64,000 nt of DNA from Microbacteriaceae bacterium (GCA_025464975.1 JAODMT010000021.1:1-64000); one strand, 5' to 3'. Positions 51,614 to 60,479 are shown, counted from the first letter of the stretch. Notes: generated by a model from the letters alone, not told the origin. Program-made: numbers and translations.

Positions 51614-52812
51614 ACCGGGATGGGTTCGGTGTCGGGGATCGGGCTGGCGTCCTTGCCTCGCAGGTCTGGATGGGCCCGGCGGAAGACGGTGGGGACGATG
51701 AACCCGACGCCGACAAAGGCGACCGCCACCCAGAACGCGCCGGGAGCGTTGAACCGGTCGATGAGAAACCCCGCGACGGCCGACCCGAGGGCCGCCCCGA
51801 TGAGCTGCCCGGTGCCGACCCATCCGTAGGCCTCGGCGGTCTCGCTGAATCGCACGCTCGACGACACGATGGCAAACATCACGGCGAGGGCCGGGGCGAT
51901 GCCGATGCCGGCGAGAAGCACCGTGATCGCGAGCCACCAGAATCCGGTGAAGGCGGCGGCGAGTGACATCCCGACGAAGATCGCGAACATGCGCCGCGCG
52001 AGCGCCCAAGGCCCGATCGGAACGTGGCCGAGCGACAACCCGCCGATGAGGGAGCCGACGGCGAACAGGGCGAGCACGATGCCCGATTCCGTGCCGTTGT
52101 CGCCGAAGGTCGCGACGATCCCGGCTTCGATGGATGCGCACGCCCCAACAAGCAGGAAGCCGACCGTGGTGGCCAGAAGCACCGCCGGCTTGGCGAGTAC
52201 GGCGCCGAGGTTGCGCCGGCTGCGCGGGATTCGCACGCGCCCGACCTCGGGGGAGGACAGGAACCACAGGCCGCCGCCGAGCAGGAAGGCGAGCGCGACC
52301 AGGATGGCGATGACGGTGCTGATCTGCAGCGCGACGAAGGTCGTGATGACCGGGCCGACCACCCAAATGACTTCCTGAGCCGAGGCGTCGAGAGAGAACA
52401 GCGGGGTGAGCTGGCGGGAGTTGACCATCTTTGGATAGATAGTGCGCACGGCTGGTTGCACCGGAGGGGTGCTCAGACCGCTGATGAACCCGATCACCAT
52501 GTAGAGCGGGATCGGCAGAGTCGGGGCCAGTGCGATGGTGCCGACCGCTGTGCCGCAGATGATCGTGGTGAGCACGAGCACTTGCCGCATTCCCCAAACG
52601 CCCATCCACCGGCTCGTGAGCGGGCCGGCAATGGCTTGGCCGATGCTCGTCGCGGCGAGAACAAGACCGGCCGCGCCGTAGGAGTGATGGATGCGTTGGA
52701 TGTGCAGCAGGTAGGCGAGCGAGAGCATCCCGTTGGGGAATCGTGCCAACAGCTGAGCCGACATAATTCGCGCTACTCCGCGCGTCTTAAGCAGGCTCAG
52801 ATAGATTTTCAC
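51601..52812 (-). CDS. MFS transporter
   Basis: This 403-residue major-facilitator protein has twelve hydrophobic segments. The RWMGVWGMRQVLVL loop between TM2 and TM3 corresponds to the MFS signature, and GFISGLSTPPVQPAVRTIYP lies in the TM4-TM5 region. It resembles actinobacterial drug-efflux/arabinose-efflux-type permeases. The divergent region upstream (485 bp) is shared with nrdA. Substrate unknown. Confidence 0.88.
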   Translation of the reverse strand: MKIYLSLLKTRGVARIMSAQLLARFPNGMLSLAYLLHIQRIHHSYGAAGLVLAATSIGQAIAGPLTSRWMGVWGMRQVLVLTTIICGTAVGTIALAPTLPIPLYMVIGFISGLSTPPVQPAVRTIYPKMVNSRQLTPLFSLDASAQEVIWVVGPVITTFVALQISTVIAILVALAFLLGGGLWFLSSPEVGRVRIPRSRRNLGAVLAKPAVLLATTVGFLLVGACASIEAGIVATFGDNGTESGIVLALFAVGSLIGGLSLGHVPIGPWALARRMFAIFVGMSLAAAFTGFWWLAITVLLAGIGIAPALAVMFAIVSSSVRFSETAEAYGWVGTGQLIGAALGSAVAGFLIDRFNAPGAFWVAVAFVGVGFIVPTVFRRAHPDLRGKDASPIPDTEPIPVQPS

Positions 52813-52890
52813 AAGGGTGCAAGCCTAGCGGGCGGCGGGAAATTCCCGACAGATGTTCAGCGCAACTCCGGGGCCCCGCGGCACCTCGTG

Positions 52891-52942
52891 AGGGGGCAAC
52901 TTCGGCTGGTCGTTGCCCCGTCGAGGAGCACATTTTGTCCCC
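52891..52942 (-). repeat. 52-nt dispersed palindromic repeat, copy 3
   Basis: On the minus strand this copy reads GGGGACAAAATGTGCTCCTC ... CCGAAGTTGCCCCCT, matching copy 2 at 42 of 52 positions with no gap. It lies in the 485-bp gap (52813-53297) between the MFS gene and nrdA, upstream of the nrd regulatory sites. Confidence 0.75.
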
Positions 52943-53025
52943 TGACGGCCCCACGGGGTAACGCCTGAGCGGAATGCGGCGAGAGTCGGAACGGGCACCC
53001 GGACGAGCCGGTCGACGGCCCGGAA

Positions 53026-53048
53026 AATAGTGCACAGGCTGTACTATT
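53026..53048. promoter_or_regulatory. AATAGTGCA inverted repeat upstream of nrdA
   Basis: AATAGTGCA (53026-53034) and TGTACTATT (53040-53048) match as inverted repeats in 8 of 9 positions around CAGGC. It lies upstream of the DnaA boxes and could bind a further regulator; no family can be named. Confidence 0.45.
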
Positions 53049-53057
53049 CGGGGAAAG

Positions 53058-53077
53058 TTATCCACATCTGTGGATGA
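53058..53077. promoter_or_regulatory. pair of inverted DnaA boxes
   Basis: TTATCCACA (53058-53066) is the consensus DnaA box. TGTGGATGA (53069-53077) is its inverted near-copy (TCATCCACA), two bases away. They sit just upstream of the nrdA promoter. E. coli nrdAB is also controlled by DnaA through two boxes, so replication-linked control of ribonucleotide reductase is plausible here. Confidence 0.7.
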
Positions 53078-53082
53078 CACGC

Positions 53083-53098
53083 CCACTACATCTGGGGT
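53083..53098. promoter_or_regulatory. NrdR box 1
   Basis: CCACTACATCTGGGGT matches the NrdR consensus acaCwAtATaTwGtgt at about 11 of 16 positions. Its centre is 32 bp from that of box 2, leaving a 16-nt gap: the three-helical-turn spacing typical of paired NrdR sites. Confidence 0.65.
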
Positions 53099-53114
53099 TA
53101 ACCGAATGTCGGAG

Positions 53115-53130
53115 GCCCGCTATATAGTGG
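53115..53130. promoter_or_regulatory. NrdR box 2 overlapping the nrdA -10 region
   Basis: GCCCGCTATATAGTGG keeps the right half ATATAGTG of the NrdR consensus, with a weaker left half. It contains TATATA (53121-53126), a probable -10 element, with TTAACC (53098-53103) 17 nt upstream as -35. Binding of NrdR-ATP/dATP would block the promoter. Confidence 0.65.
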
Positions 53131-53205
53131 TCAAACCGCGGAACAGTAGCTCCCCGGATCCTCCGCTCGGAGGCATCCGCTCGGCTGCAATCCGCAGACA
53201 ATTTC

Positions 53206-53262
53206 GACCCCGCGAGGGGTCACCTGGGGGACAGGGAAAGCGGCCGGTGGGGACGGCTTTCC
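53206..53262 (+). promoter_or_regulatory. structured nrdA leader
   Basis: The roughly 165-nt leader between the predicted promoter and GTG 53298 contains GACCCC-GCGA-GGGGTC (53206-53221), a GNRA-type hairpin, and GGAAAGC ... GCTTTCC (53235-53241 / 53256-53262). This may affect translation or transcript stability. It is not recognisable as a cobalamin riboswitch. Confidence 0.4.
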
Positions 53263-53297
53263 GGTAGACGCGTCCAATGGACGAACGAGGAGAACAA

Positions 53298-55799
53298 GTG
53301 GCAATCACAGTAGTCAAGCGCAACGGGCAACGCGAGCCGTACGACGCCAACAAGATCAACCTCGCGATCGAGCACGCCAGCGCGGGACTCGACGACAACA
53401 TCACCTGGGTGACGCAGATCGCGAGCGAACTCGAACTCACCCTCTTCGATGGCATCACGACCCAGCAACTTGACGAGGCCGTCATCCAGGTCGCCTTGCA
53501 AAACGTCAAGGATGACCCGGCGTTCGACACCGTTGCCGCGCGCCTGCTCCTCAAGACCATCTACAAGCGGGTGCTCGGCGACTACGAGACCAGCGCGGAG
53601 CTGAAGGAGTTGCACGCCAGCCACTTCGCAGCCAATGTGAAGCGCGGGGTGGACGAGCAGCTTCTCGACCCGCGACTCACCTCCCTCTTCGACCTCGACA
53701 CCCTCGCGGGCGCCCTCGAGCCGGCGCACGACGAGCTGCTCAAGTACATCGGCGTCGTAACGCTCAACAACCGGTACGGCATCAAGGGTCGCAACGGGGA
53801 CGCCCTGGAGGTTCCGCAGTACTTCTGGATGCGGATCGCGATGGGCCTGTCGCTCAACGAGGCGAACCCGACCGAGCACGCCATCAAGTTCTACGAGAAG
53901 ATGTCACGGCTTGAGTACCTCGCCGCGGGCTCCACCCTCGTCAACGCGGGAACCATTTACCCGCAGCTCGCGAACTGCTTCGTCATGGAGATGCAGGACG
54001 ACATGGAGCACATCGCCAAGACCACCCGGGACGTGATGTGGCTCACGAAGGGCACCGGTGGCATCGGTCTCTCGGTCACAAAGCTGCGCGCGCAGGGTTC
54101 GCCCATCCGCTCGAACAACACCACCTCCACCGGGCCGATCCCGTTCATGCACACGATCGATTCAATCCTGCGTGCCGTCAGCCGCGGAGGAAAGAAGTTC
54201 GGCGCTCTGTGCTTCTACATGGAGAACTGGCACCTCGACTTCCCGGAGTTCCTCGACCTCCGTCAGAACTCCGGAGACCCCTACCGCCGCACTCGCACCG
54301 CAAACACCGCGGTGTGGATCAGTGACGAGTTCATGAAGCGCGTGCAGAACGACGACGATTGGTACCTCTTCGACCCGCTCGAGGTTCAGGATCTCAACGA
54401 GCTCTACGGCAAGGAGTTCTCGGCGAAGTACAACGAGTACGTCGCCAAGGCCGAGGCGGGCGAGATGCGCCTGTTCAAGAAGATCACGGCCCGTGAACAG
54501 TTCAAATCCATTCTCATTTCGCTGCAGACCACCAGTCACCCGTGGCTGTGCTGGAAAGACACGATCAACAACCGCGCGCTAAACAACAACACGGGCACGA
54601 TCCACCTCTCCAACCTGTGCACCGAGATCACCCTCCCGCAGGACGAGGACAACGTCTCGGTCTGCAACCTCGCGTCGATCAACCTCTCCAGGCACCTGGT
54701 CGCCGCTCCGACAGGCTCGGGGCAGGTGCCAACGCTCGACTTCGGCAAGATCGAGGAGAGCGCCCGCCTCGCCGTTCGTCAGCTCGACAACCTGATCGAC
54801 ATCACCCGGTCGTCGGTCGCCGAGGCGGACTTCTCGAACCAGCAAAACCGTGCCGTCGGACTTGGCGTGATGGGATTCACCGACATTGTGGAGAAGCTCG
54901 GCATCAGCTACGAAAGCGAAGAGTCGTACGACCTGATCGACGAGATCATGGAGCACGTCTCCTACGCGGCCATCGACGAGAGCGCGAACCTCGCCGCCGA
55001 GCGTGGGGCGTACCCGAACTTCGAGGGCTCGCGCTGGTCGCAGGGCCTCGTTCCGCTCGACTCGATCGCGCTCACCGAGGCGGATCGTGGCATGGAGATC
55101 AAGGTCAACCGCAAGACTCGGCTCGACTGGGATGCGCTGCGACTCAAGGTGAAGGCCGGGATGCGCAACGCGACGCTGATGGCGATCGCCCCGACTGCAT
55201 CCATCGGACTCGTCGCCGGCACCACCCCCGGCCTCGACCCGCAGTTCTCGCAGATCTTCAGCCGCGCCACCTCCAACGGCAAGTTCCTCGAGGTCAACCG
55301 CAACCTGGTCACTGACCTCCAGCAGCTCGGAATTTGGGACTCCACTCGCGAGTCGATCCTGCGCAGCCAGGGCGACATCCAGAACATCGATGCCATCCCC
55401 GACTCGCTCAAGGCGACATACAAGACGAGCTTCCAGTTGTCGCCGTATGCCTTCCTCGAGGTCGCCGCTCGCGCCCAGAAGTGGATCGACCAGGCCATTA
55501 GCCGCAACATGTACCTCGAGACCCGTGACCTCGGCGACATGATGGACATCTACTTCGCGGCCTGGGAGCGTGGGGTCAAGACCACGTACTACCTGCACAT
55601 GAAGCCGCGCCACACTGCGGAGCAGTCGACGGTGAAGGTGAACAAGGCGGAGGAGATCGGCACCGGCGCCCGCAAGGGCTTCGGCGCAACGGTGTCAGCG
55701 GGAGTCGCGGAGCTGGCGTCTGCCGAGGCCGCCGCACCCGCCGTCGCGCCGCGCAAGGGCTTCGGCTTCGGCGGCCTTGCACCCAAGAGCGGAGAGTGA
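53298..55799 (+). CDS. nrdA: ribonucleotide reductase class I alpha subunit
   Basis: This 833-residue catalytic subunit reduces ribonucleotides to deoxyribonucleotides. An N-terminal ATP-cone (residues about 1-95, VVKRNGQREPYDANKI) gives allosteric dATP control. Active-site cysteines can be placed in LANCFVMEMQ, SNLCTEI (with the Asn and Glu of NLCTE) and VSVCNLAS. GTG 53298 has GAGGAG upstream, better than ATG 53277. The C-terminus (RKGFGFGGLAPKSGE) has no cysteines: the redox-active CxxC tail needed for turnover by thioredoxin/glutaredoxin is missing from this frame, but a short frame ending CDSCQ begins 8 nt after the stop. Confidence 0.95.
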   Translation: MAITVVKRNGQREPYDANKINLAIEHASAGLDDNITWVTQIASELELTLFDGITTQQLDEAVIQVALQNVKDDPAFDTVAARLLLKTIYKRVLGDYETSAELKELHASHFAANVKRGVDEQLLDPRLTSLFDLDTLAGALEPAHDELLKYIGVVTLNNRYGIKGRNGDALEVPQYFWMRIAMGLSLNEANPTEHAIKFYEKMSRLEYLAAGSTLVNAGTIYPQLANCFVMEMQDDMEHIAKTTRDVMWLTKGTGGIGLSVTKLRAQGSPIRSNNTTSTGPIPFMHTIDSILRAVSRGGKKFGALCFYMENWHLDFPEFLDLRQNSGDPYRRTRTANTAVWISDEFMKRVQNDDDWYLFDPLEVQDLNELYGKEFSAKYNEYVAKAEAGEMRLFKKITAREQFKSILISLQTTSHPWLCWKDTINNRALNNNTGTIHLSNLCTEITLPQDEDNVSVCNLASINLSRHLVAAPTGSGQVPTLDFGKIEESARLAVRQLDNLIDITRSSVAEADFSNQQNRAVGLGVMGFTDIVEKLGISYESEESYDLIDEIMEHVSYAAIDESANLAAERGAYPNFEGSRWSQGLVPLDSIALTEADRGMEIKVNRKTRLDWDALRLKVKAGMRNATLMAIAPTASIGLVAGTTPGLDPQFSQIFSRATSNGKFLEVNRNLVTDLQQLGIWDSTRESILRSQGDIQNIDAIPDSLKATYKTSFQLSPYAFLEVAARAQKWIDQAISRNMYLETRDLGDMMDIYFAAWERGVKTTYYLHMKPRHTAEQSTVKVNKAEEIGTGARKGFGATVSAGVAELASAEAAAPAVAPRKGFGFGGLAPKSGE

Positions 55800-55807
55800 C
55801 GGTAGCG

Positions 55808-55876
55808 ATGAACCCCGACGAGTACTACGTTCCGGTCGATCCGATGGACGACCTTCAATGCGACAGCTGCCAATGA
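55808..55876 (+). CDS. detached CxxC tail of NrdA (separate frame)
   Basis: A 22-residue frame (ATG 55808, TGA) encodes MNPDEYYVPVDPMDD followed by LQCDSCQ. CxxCQ is a typical C-terminal ending of class I NrdA proteins, where the cysteine pair re-reduces the active site. The frame is displaced by -1 relative to nrdA; joining them would extend NrdA by 27 residues. Either a one-base indel (mutation or sequence error) has split the gene, or the tail is made by frameshifting or as a trans-acting peptide. GGAG lies 12 nt before the ATG. Confidence 0.55.
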   Translation: MNPDEYYVPVDPMDDLQCDSCQ

Positions 55877-55943
55877 CCGACGACGATCGCACGGCGATTC
55901 GCTCGATAGTCATCCCGGCACAAAAATTTAGACAGGAATTCTG

Positions 55944-56939
55944 ATGGGCATCTTGGGAACCGGCCTCCAGGAGGGGCTTCTCCTCAAACCGATTCGCTAC
56001 CAGTGGGCGATGGATCTTTACGATCAGGCCGTCGCCAACACCTGGTTCCCGAACGAGATTCAGCTCGGCGAGGACATCGCGGACTTCAAGAAGATGACCG
56101 ACGAGGAACGTCACGCCGTCACCTTCTTGATGAGCTACTTCAACCCGAACGAGCTGCTCGTGAATAAGGCGCTTGCGTTCGGTGTGTACCCGTACGTGAG
56201 CGCGGCCGAGTGCAGCATCTACCTCGCCAAGCAGATGTGGGAGGAGGCCAACCACTGTATGTCGTTCGAGTACGTGCTTGAAACGTTCCCGATCGACCGC
56301 GCGGCCGCCTACAACTCCCACATCGACATCCCCTCGATGGCGCGCAAGGAGGAGTTCGAACTCAAGTACATCCGCCGGATGACCGAGCAGACCCTCGACA
56401 TCACCACGACCGAGGGCAAGAAGGACTTCGTCCGCAACCTCGTGGCGTACAACGTGATTCTTGAGGGCGTCTGGTTCTACTCGGGATTCATGGTCGCCCT
56501 GTCGTTCCGGCAGCGCAACCTGCTGCGCAACTTCGGTTCACTCATGGACTGGGTGGTGCGTGACGAGAGCCTGCACCTCAAGTTCGGAATCAACCTCATC
56601 CTCACCGTGCTCGAGGAGAACCCCGACCTGCAGACCGAGGAGTTCGCCGCCGAGATCAAGCAGATGATTCTCGACGCCGTCGAGATGGAGGAGGAGTACA
56701 ACCGGGACCTGCTCCCCGGCGGAATCCTCGGGCTCAACGCCAACTACATCAACCAGTACGTGAAGTACCTCGCCGACCGGCGCCTCGAGGAGCTCGGCTT
56801 CGAGGCGGAATACAACGTCTCCAACCCGGCAAAGTGGATGGCGACCGCCAACGACACCCTCCAGCTCGTGAACTTCTTCGAATCGACGAACACGTCCTAC
56901 GAGTCGAACGCGTCGGCAAGCGTTGCCTCCAAGCAGTAG
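55944..56939 (+). CDS. nrdB: ribonucleotide reductase class I beta subunit, Ic-like
   Basis: This 331-residue radical subunit of ribonucleotide reductase has metal ligands inferred by alignment with E. coli NrdB as Glu70, Glu101, His104, Glu174, Glu208 and His211. The position of the radical tyrosine (E. coli Tyr122) is Phe108 here, and the first ligand is Glu, not Asp. Both features match class Ic enzymes such as Chlamydia NrdB, which use an Mn/Fe cofactor without a tyrosyl radical. ATG 55944 is preceded by ACAGGAA. It lies 67 nt after the detached tail frame of nrdA. Confidence 0.93.
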   Translation: MGILGTGLQEGLLLKPIRYQWAMDLYDQAVANTWFPNEIQLGEDIADFKKMTDEERHAVTFLMSYFNPNELLVNKALAFGVYPYVSAAECSIYLAKQMWEEANHCMSFEYVLETFPIDRAAAYNSHIDIPSMARKEEFELKYIRRMTEQTLDITTTEGKKDFVRNLVAYNVILEGVWFYSGFMVALSFRQRNLLRNFGSLMDWVVRDESLHLKFGINLILTVLEENPDLQTEEFAAEIKQMILDAVEMEEEYNRDLLPGGILGLNANYINQYVKYLADRRLEELGFEAEYNVSNPAKWMATANDTLQLVNFFESTNTSYESNASASVASKQ

Positions 56940-57441
56940 CGCATCGCGGGTTGCCGAATCGGCGCTGACTCTCGAGCGGGTCGAGTGGGATGATTCCCGC
57001 GCGGCCGGTCTTCGCGTCGAGATGGACGCGGAGATGGGGGCGCTGTATGCGTCATCCACCGACGGCTTCTCGCCGGAGCGAAGCGCGGCGGTTTCTGCCG
57101 CGTTGGCGGTGCGTCCGGAGCACGTGGTGGCAACCGTTCTCGCGTTCGACGGCGACAAGGCCGTCGGGCACGCGGCACTCAGGCCCTTCGATGGGGCGCT
57201 CGAGGTGAAGAAGGTGTTCGTGACGGCTGAGGCGCGGGGCCGTGGCATTTCTCGAGCGCTCATGCGCGAGCTGGAGGTCATCGCCTCCGAACGGAACATC
57301 ACGCGACTTGTACTGCAGACGGGCGACCGCCAACCGGAAGCCATCGGTCTGTATGAGGCGATCGGTTACCGTCAGATCCCGGTGTACGAGCCGTACACCG
57401 TGCTGGCGGTCGCCCTCTGCTACGACAAGGTTTTGCACTGA
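56923..57441 (+). CDS. GNAT-family N-acetyltransferase
   Basis: This 172-residue acetyltransferase has the acetyl-CoA motif VFVTAEARGRGISRALM and a C-terminal GLYEAIGYRQIPVY. It starts at TTG 56923, overlapping nrdB by 17 bases, with no other start before the domain, so it is translationally coupled to the nrd operon. The substrate is unknown. Alternative: an unrelated gene using read-through expression. Confidence 0.8.
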   Translation: MPPSSSASRVAESALTLERVEWDDSRAAGLRVEMDAEMGALYASSTDGFSPERSAAVSAALAVRPEHVVATVLAFDGDKAVGHAALRPFDGALEVKKVFVTAEARGRGISRALMRELEVIASERNITRLVLQTGDRQPEAIGLYEAIGYRQIPVYEPYTVLAVALCYDKVLH

Positions 57442-57714
57442 GTTCGTTTGTGATTGAGCTGATATCCGGCCGCGCTGACCCGCGGACCCCCCGGGTGTAG
57501 GCTCCGAACACGGTCTCCACGATGGTGTATTGCGGTGACTCGAACCGGGAATTCAGATGACAGCGCTTTCGATGCTTCGAGGTCGTTCGGCGCCGCGCCA
57601 GCACGCGGTGGTTATGCATCCGGACCCGGCTTTCGATACTCTCAGTTTGCTCAGCTTCGTCGTCGGTTCGACCGCACGTATCCGTGCACACCTTGAGAGA
57701 AATTAGGAACAGCC

Positions 57715-58605
57715 ATGCGTATCAGATTCGGGATTCCCGTGCTCGCGGTCGTCGCGGCACTCGCCCTCAGCGGATGCGTTAACAACTCGGCTCCCGGGGG
57801 GCAAGGCGCGTCGACGGCCCCCACCGGCAGCAAGGACAACGCCATCGCGGCGCTCCTGCCCGCGTCGATCAAGTCGTCCGGCAAGCTTCAGGTCGGGGTC
57901 GACGCGACCTACGCGCCGAACGAGTACAAGGATGCCAACGGCGGCGCGATCGGCTGGGACATCGACCTGTTCAACGCCGTGAGCGCAAAGCTCGGGGTCA
58001 AGCCCGTCTACAACATCGCCGGGTTCGACACCATCCTGCCGAACATCACGGGCAAGAAGTACGACGTTGGGCTGTCTTCCTTCACCGACACCACCGACCG
58101 CGAGAAGCAGGTCGACTTCGTGAACTACTACTCGGCAGGCATCCTCTGGGCCTCGACGAAGGGTAAGACCGTCGACCCGGCCAACGCGTGCGGCCTCAAG
58201 GTCGCCGTCGAGACCGGTACCACGGAGGAACAGGACGACGTGCCGGCCAAGTCGAAGGCGTGCACGGATGCCGGTAAACCCGCCATCCAGATCCTCAAGT
58301 TCGACGGCCAGGACCAGGCGACCAACGCCGTCGCCCTCGGCCAGGCGGACGCGATGAGCGCCGACTCGCCGATCACCGAGTACGCGATCGCGAAGTCGAA
58401 CGGAAAGCTGCAGCCCGCGGGCAAGAGCTTCGAGGTCGCTCCCTATGGGGTTGCGGTCGACAAGGGATCGAAGCTCGCCACCGCTCTGCAGAAGGCCTAC
58501 CAGGCCATTGTGGACGACGGCACGTACACGAAGATCCTCGACAAATGGGGCGTTGCAGATGGTGGCCTGACGTCCATCACGATCAACGCCGCGGCAAACG
58601 GCTAA
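57715..58605 (+). CDS. polar amino-acid ABC transporter binding lipoprotein
   Basis: This 296-residue family 3 binding protein has lipobox LSGC (Cys21 region) after MRIRFGIPVLAVVAALA. The binding domain shows GKLQVGVDATYAPNEYKDAN, GWDIDLFNAVSAKLG and DYVGLSSFTDT-like DVGLSSFTDTTDR. It starts a three-gene operon with permease and ATPase. The 273-nt region upstream (57442-57714) has no gene and a possible weak promoter with GATACT at 57635. Confidence 0.9.
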   Translation: MRIRFGIPVLAVVAALALSGCVNNSAPGGQGASTAPTGSKDNAIAALLPASIKSSGKLQVGVDATYAPNEYKDANGGAIGWDIDLFNAVSAKLGVKPVYNIAGFDTILPNITGKKYDVGLSSFTDTTDREKQVDFVNYYSAGILWASTKGKTVDPANACGLKVAVETGTTEEQDDVPAKSKACTDAGKPAIQILKFDGQDQATNAVALGQADAMSADSPITEYAIAKSNGKLQPAGKSFEVAPYGVAVDKGSKLATALQKAYQAIVDDGTYTKILDKWGVADGGLTSITINAAANG

Positions 58606-58608
58606 CCC

Positions 58609-59610
58609 TTGGCTTCAACTCACGAGCGTTCGGCGACGGGGACTTCCTCGTCGCCGGACGGCACTCGCCCCGCGCAGGTGATCAAGGCGGTGCGTCTTCG
58701 CCACCCCTGGCGCAACCTGATCGCCGTCGTCATCGTCGTGTACCTCGCCGCGTTCCTCTGGGACGCCGCCCGGAGGCAACCATTCCAGTGGGACACCTAC
58801 GCGAAGTATCTCTTCGATCAGCGAGTCTCGCAGGCCGCTCTCGTGACCCTGCAACTGACCATCTACTCGATGCTCATCGCCGTGGTGCTCGGCCTTCTTC
58901 TCGCGGTTATGCGCTTGTCGTCCAACCCGGTGTTCACGAGCATTTCGTGGTTCTACCTGTGGATCTTCCGCGGCACCCCGGTGTACGTGCAGCTCGTCTT
59001 CTGGGGCCTGCTCTCGGTGATCTACCCGACGCTTTCGCTCGGTCTGCCCTTCGCGCCGCCTCTGATCACCCTCCCAACCGGAGACGCGCTCAACGTGTTC
59101 GAGCTCGCGATCATCGGCCTCGCTCTCAATGAGGCCGCCTATCTCGCCGAGATCGTGCGCGCCGGCATCCTTTCCGTCGATCGCGGCCAGGAGGAGGCGG
59201 CGGTCGCGCTAGGCATGACCTGGCCGCAGACGATGTGGCGCATCGTGATCCCGCAATCGATGCGCGTGATCATCCCGCCGACCGGCAACGAGTTCATCTC
59301 GATGCTCAAGACGACCTCGCTCGTCACGGCCGTTCCGTTCACCCTGGACCTCTTCGCCCGCTCACGCGACATCTCCGTCGAGACATTCACCCCGATCCCG
59401 CTGCTCCTGGTCGCCTCGACCTGGTACCTGGCCATCACCTCCGTTCTCATGGTCGGTCAGTACTTTCTCGAGAAGCGGTTCGCCCGGGGCATTGGCGACG
59501 CGAGGCCGGACGGCGCCGAAACCCGCTCGTCTCCCGCACCGCAAACGGGACCGATCGGCGCGGCGGGTTCCTCCGACGCGCCGGTTCTGGACAAGAGGGA
59601 ACACCAGTGA
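58609..59610 (+). CDS. polar amino-acid ABC transporter permease
   Basis: This 333-residue permease has a HisM/GlnP-type core. Membrane segments begin at about residue 38; the EAA-type loop reads [26 protein letters not shown], a family hallmark, and [24 protein letters not shown] follows. The start is TTG 58609, 3 nt after the binding-protein stop, with no good ribosome-binding site; GTG 58678 is an alternative. It overlaps the ATPase start by 4 bases (GTGA). Confidence 0.9.
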   Translation: MASTHERSATGTSSSPDGTRPAQVIKAVRLRHPWRNLIAVVIVVYLAAFLWDAARRQPFQWDTYAKYLFDQRVSQAALVTLQLTIYSMLIAVVLGLLLAVMRLSSNPVFTSISWFYLWIFRGTPVYVQLVFWGLLSVIYPTLSLGLPFAPPLITLPTGDALNVFELAIIGLALNEAAYLAEIVRAGILSVDRGQEEAAVALGMTWPQTMWRIVIPQSMRVIIPPTGNEFISMLKTTSLVTAVPFTLDLFARSRDISVETFTPIPLLLVASTWYLAITSVLMVGQYFLEKRFARGIGDARPDGAETRSSPAPQTGPIGAAGSSDAPVLDKREHQ

Positions 59611-60380
59611 CCCAGACATCCGTACCCATGGTCGAGGCCGACCAGGTGTCCAAGAGCTTCGGTTCCAACCATGTGCTCAAGAGCATCTCGCTCACCGTCA
59701 ACCGTGGCGAGGTGATGTGCCTCGTCGGGCCGAGCGGCTCGGGCAAATCAACCTTCCTGCGCTGCATCAATCACCTCGAGCAAGTGGATGCCGGCAGGCT
59801 GCGAGTGGATGGCACACTCATCGGCTACCGCGAAAAAGGCGACAAACTGCATGAGCTGAAGCCGCAAGAGGCCGCGCTGCAGCGCCGCGACATCGGAATG
59901 GTGTTCCAGCGGTTCAACCTCTTCCCGCACATGACCGCGCTCGACAACATCATCGAGGCTCCGATGCGGGTGAAGCGGATGCCGAAGGCGAAAGCGGTGG
60001 CGCGGGCGAAGGAGCTTCTGGCCAGGGTCGGGCTCGCGGACAAAGCGAGCGCGTACCCCGCTCATCTGAGTGGCGGTCAGCAGCAGCGAGTCGCGATCGC
60101 CCGGGCGCTCGCGATGGACCCGAAGCTCATGCTCTTCGACGAGCCGACCTCCGCTCTCGATCCCGAGCTGGTGGGCGAGGTGCTCGATGTCATGAAGGAG
60201 CTCGCCGTCGAGGGAATGACGATGATCGTCGTGACCCACGAAATGGGGTTCGCCCGCGAGGTCGCCGATTCGCTTGTGTTCATGGACGGCGGGGTCGTCG
60301 TCGAGGCCGGCGATCCGCGATCAGTGCTGACCGATCCTCAGCACGAGCGAACCAGGGCCTTTCTCTCGAAGGTGCTGTAG
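59607..60380 (+). CDS. polar amino-acid ABC transporter ATPase
   Basis: This 257-residue ATP-binding subunit has Walker [10 protein letters not shown], signature LSGGQQQR, Walker [15 protein letters not shown] and the switch-His THEMGFA. The sequence around the Q-loop ([18 protein letters not shown]) is typical of glutamine/polar-amino-acid transporters. GTG 59607 overlaps the permease stop. It energises the uptake of the amino acid bound by the 57715 protein. A GntR regulator follows. Confidence 0.95.
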   Translation: MTQTSVPMVEADQVSKSFGSNHVLKSISLTVNRGEVMCLVGPSGSGKSTFLRCINHLEQVDAGRLRVDGTLIGYREKGDKLHELKPQEAALQRRDIGMVFQRFNLFPHMTALDNIIEAPMRVKRMPKAKAVARAKELLARVGLADKASAYPAHLSGGQQQRVAIARALAMDPKLMLFDEPTSALDPELVGEVLDVMKELAVEGMTMIVVTHEMGFAREVADSLVFMDGGVVVEAGDPRSVLTDPQHERTRAFLSKVL

Positions 60381-60479
60381 TGGCATCCGCCCGGTATTTC
60401 GTCACGGCCGGAACGGATCTAAAATCGTAGTGCGCAGGCCCGTCGAGCCTGTCGCAACCGTTCCCGAGGTGGATCAACG

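Noticed and set aside
53221-53262. Possible cobalamin riboswitch in the nrdA leader
   Set aside because: Only a GGGAA ... GGTG-like fragment is present; the conserved B12-box and downstream CCACTG region are missing.
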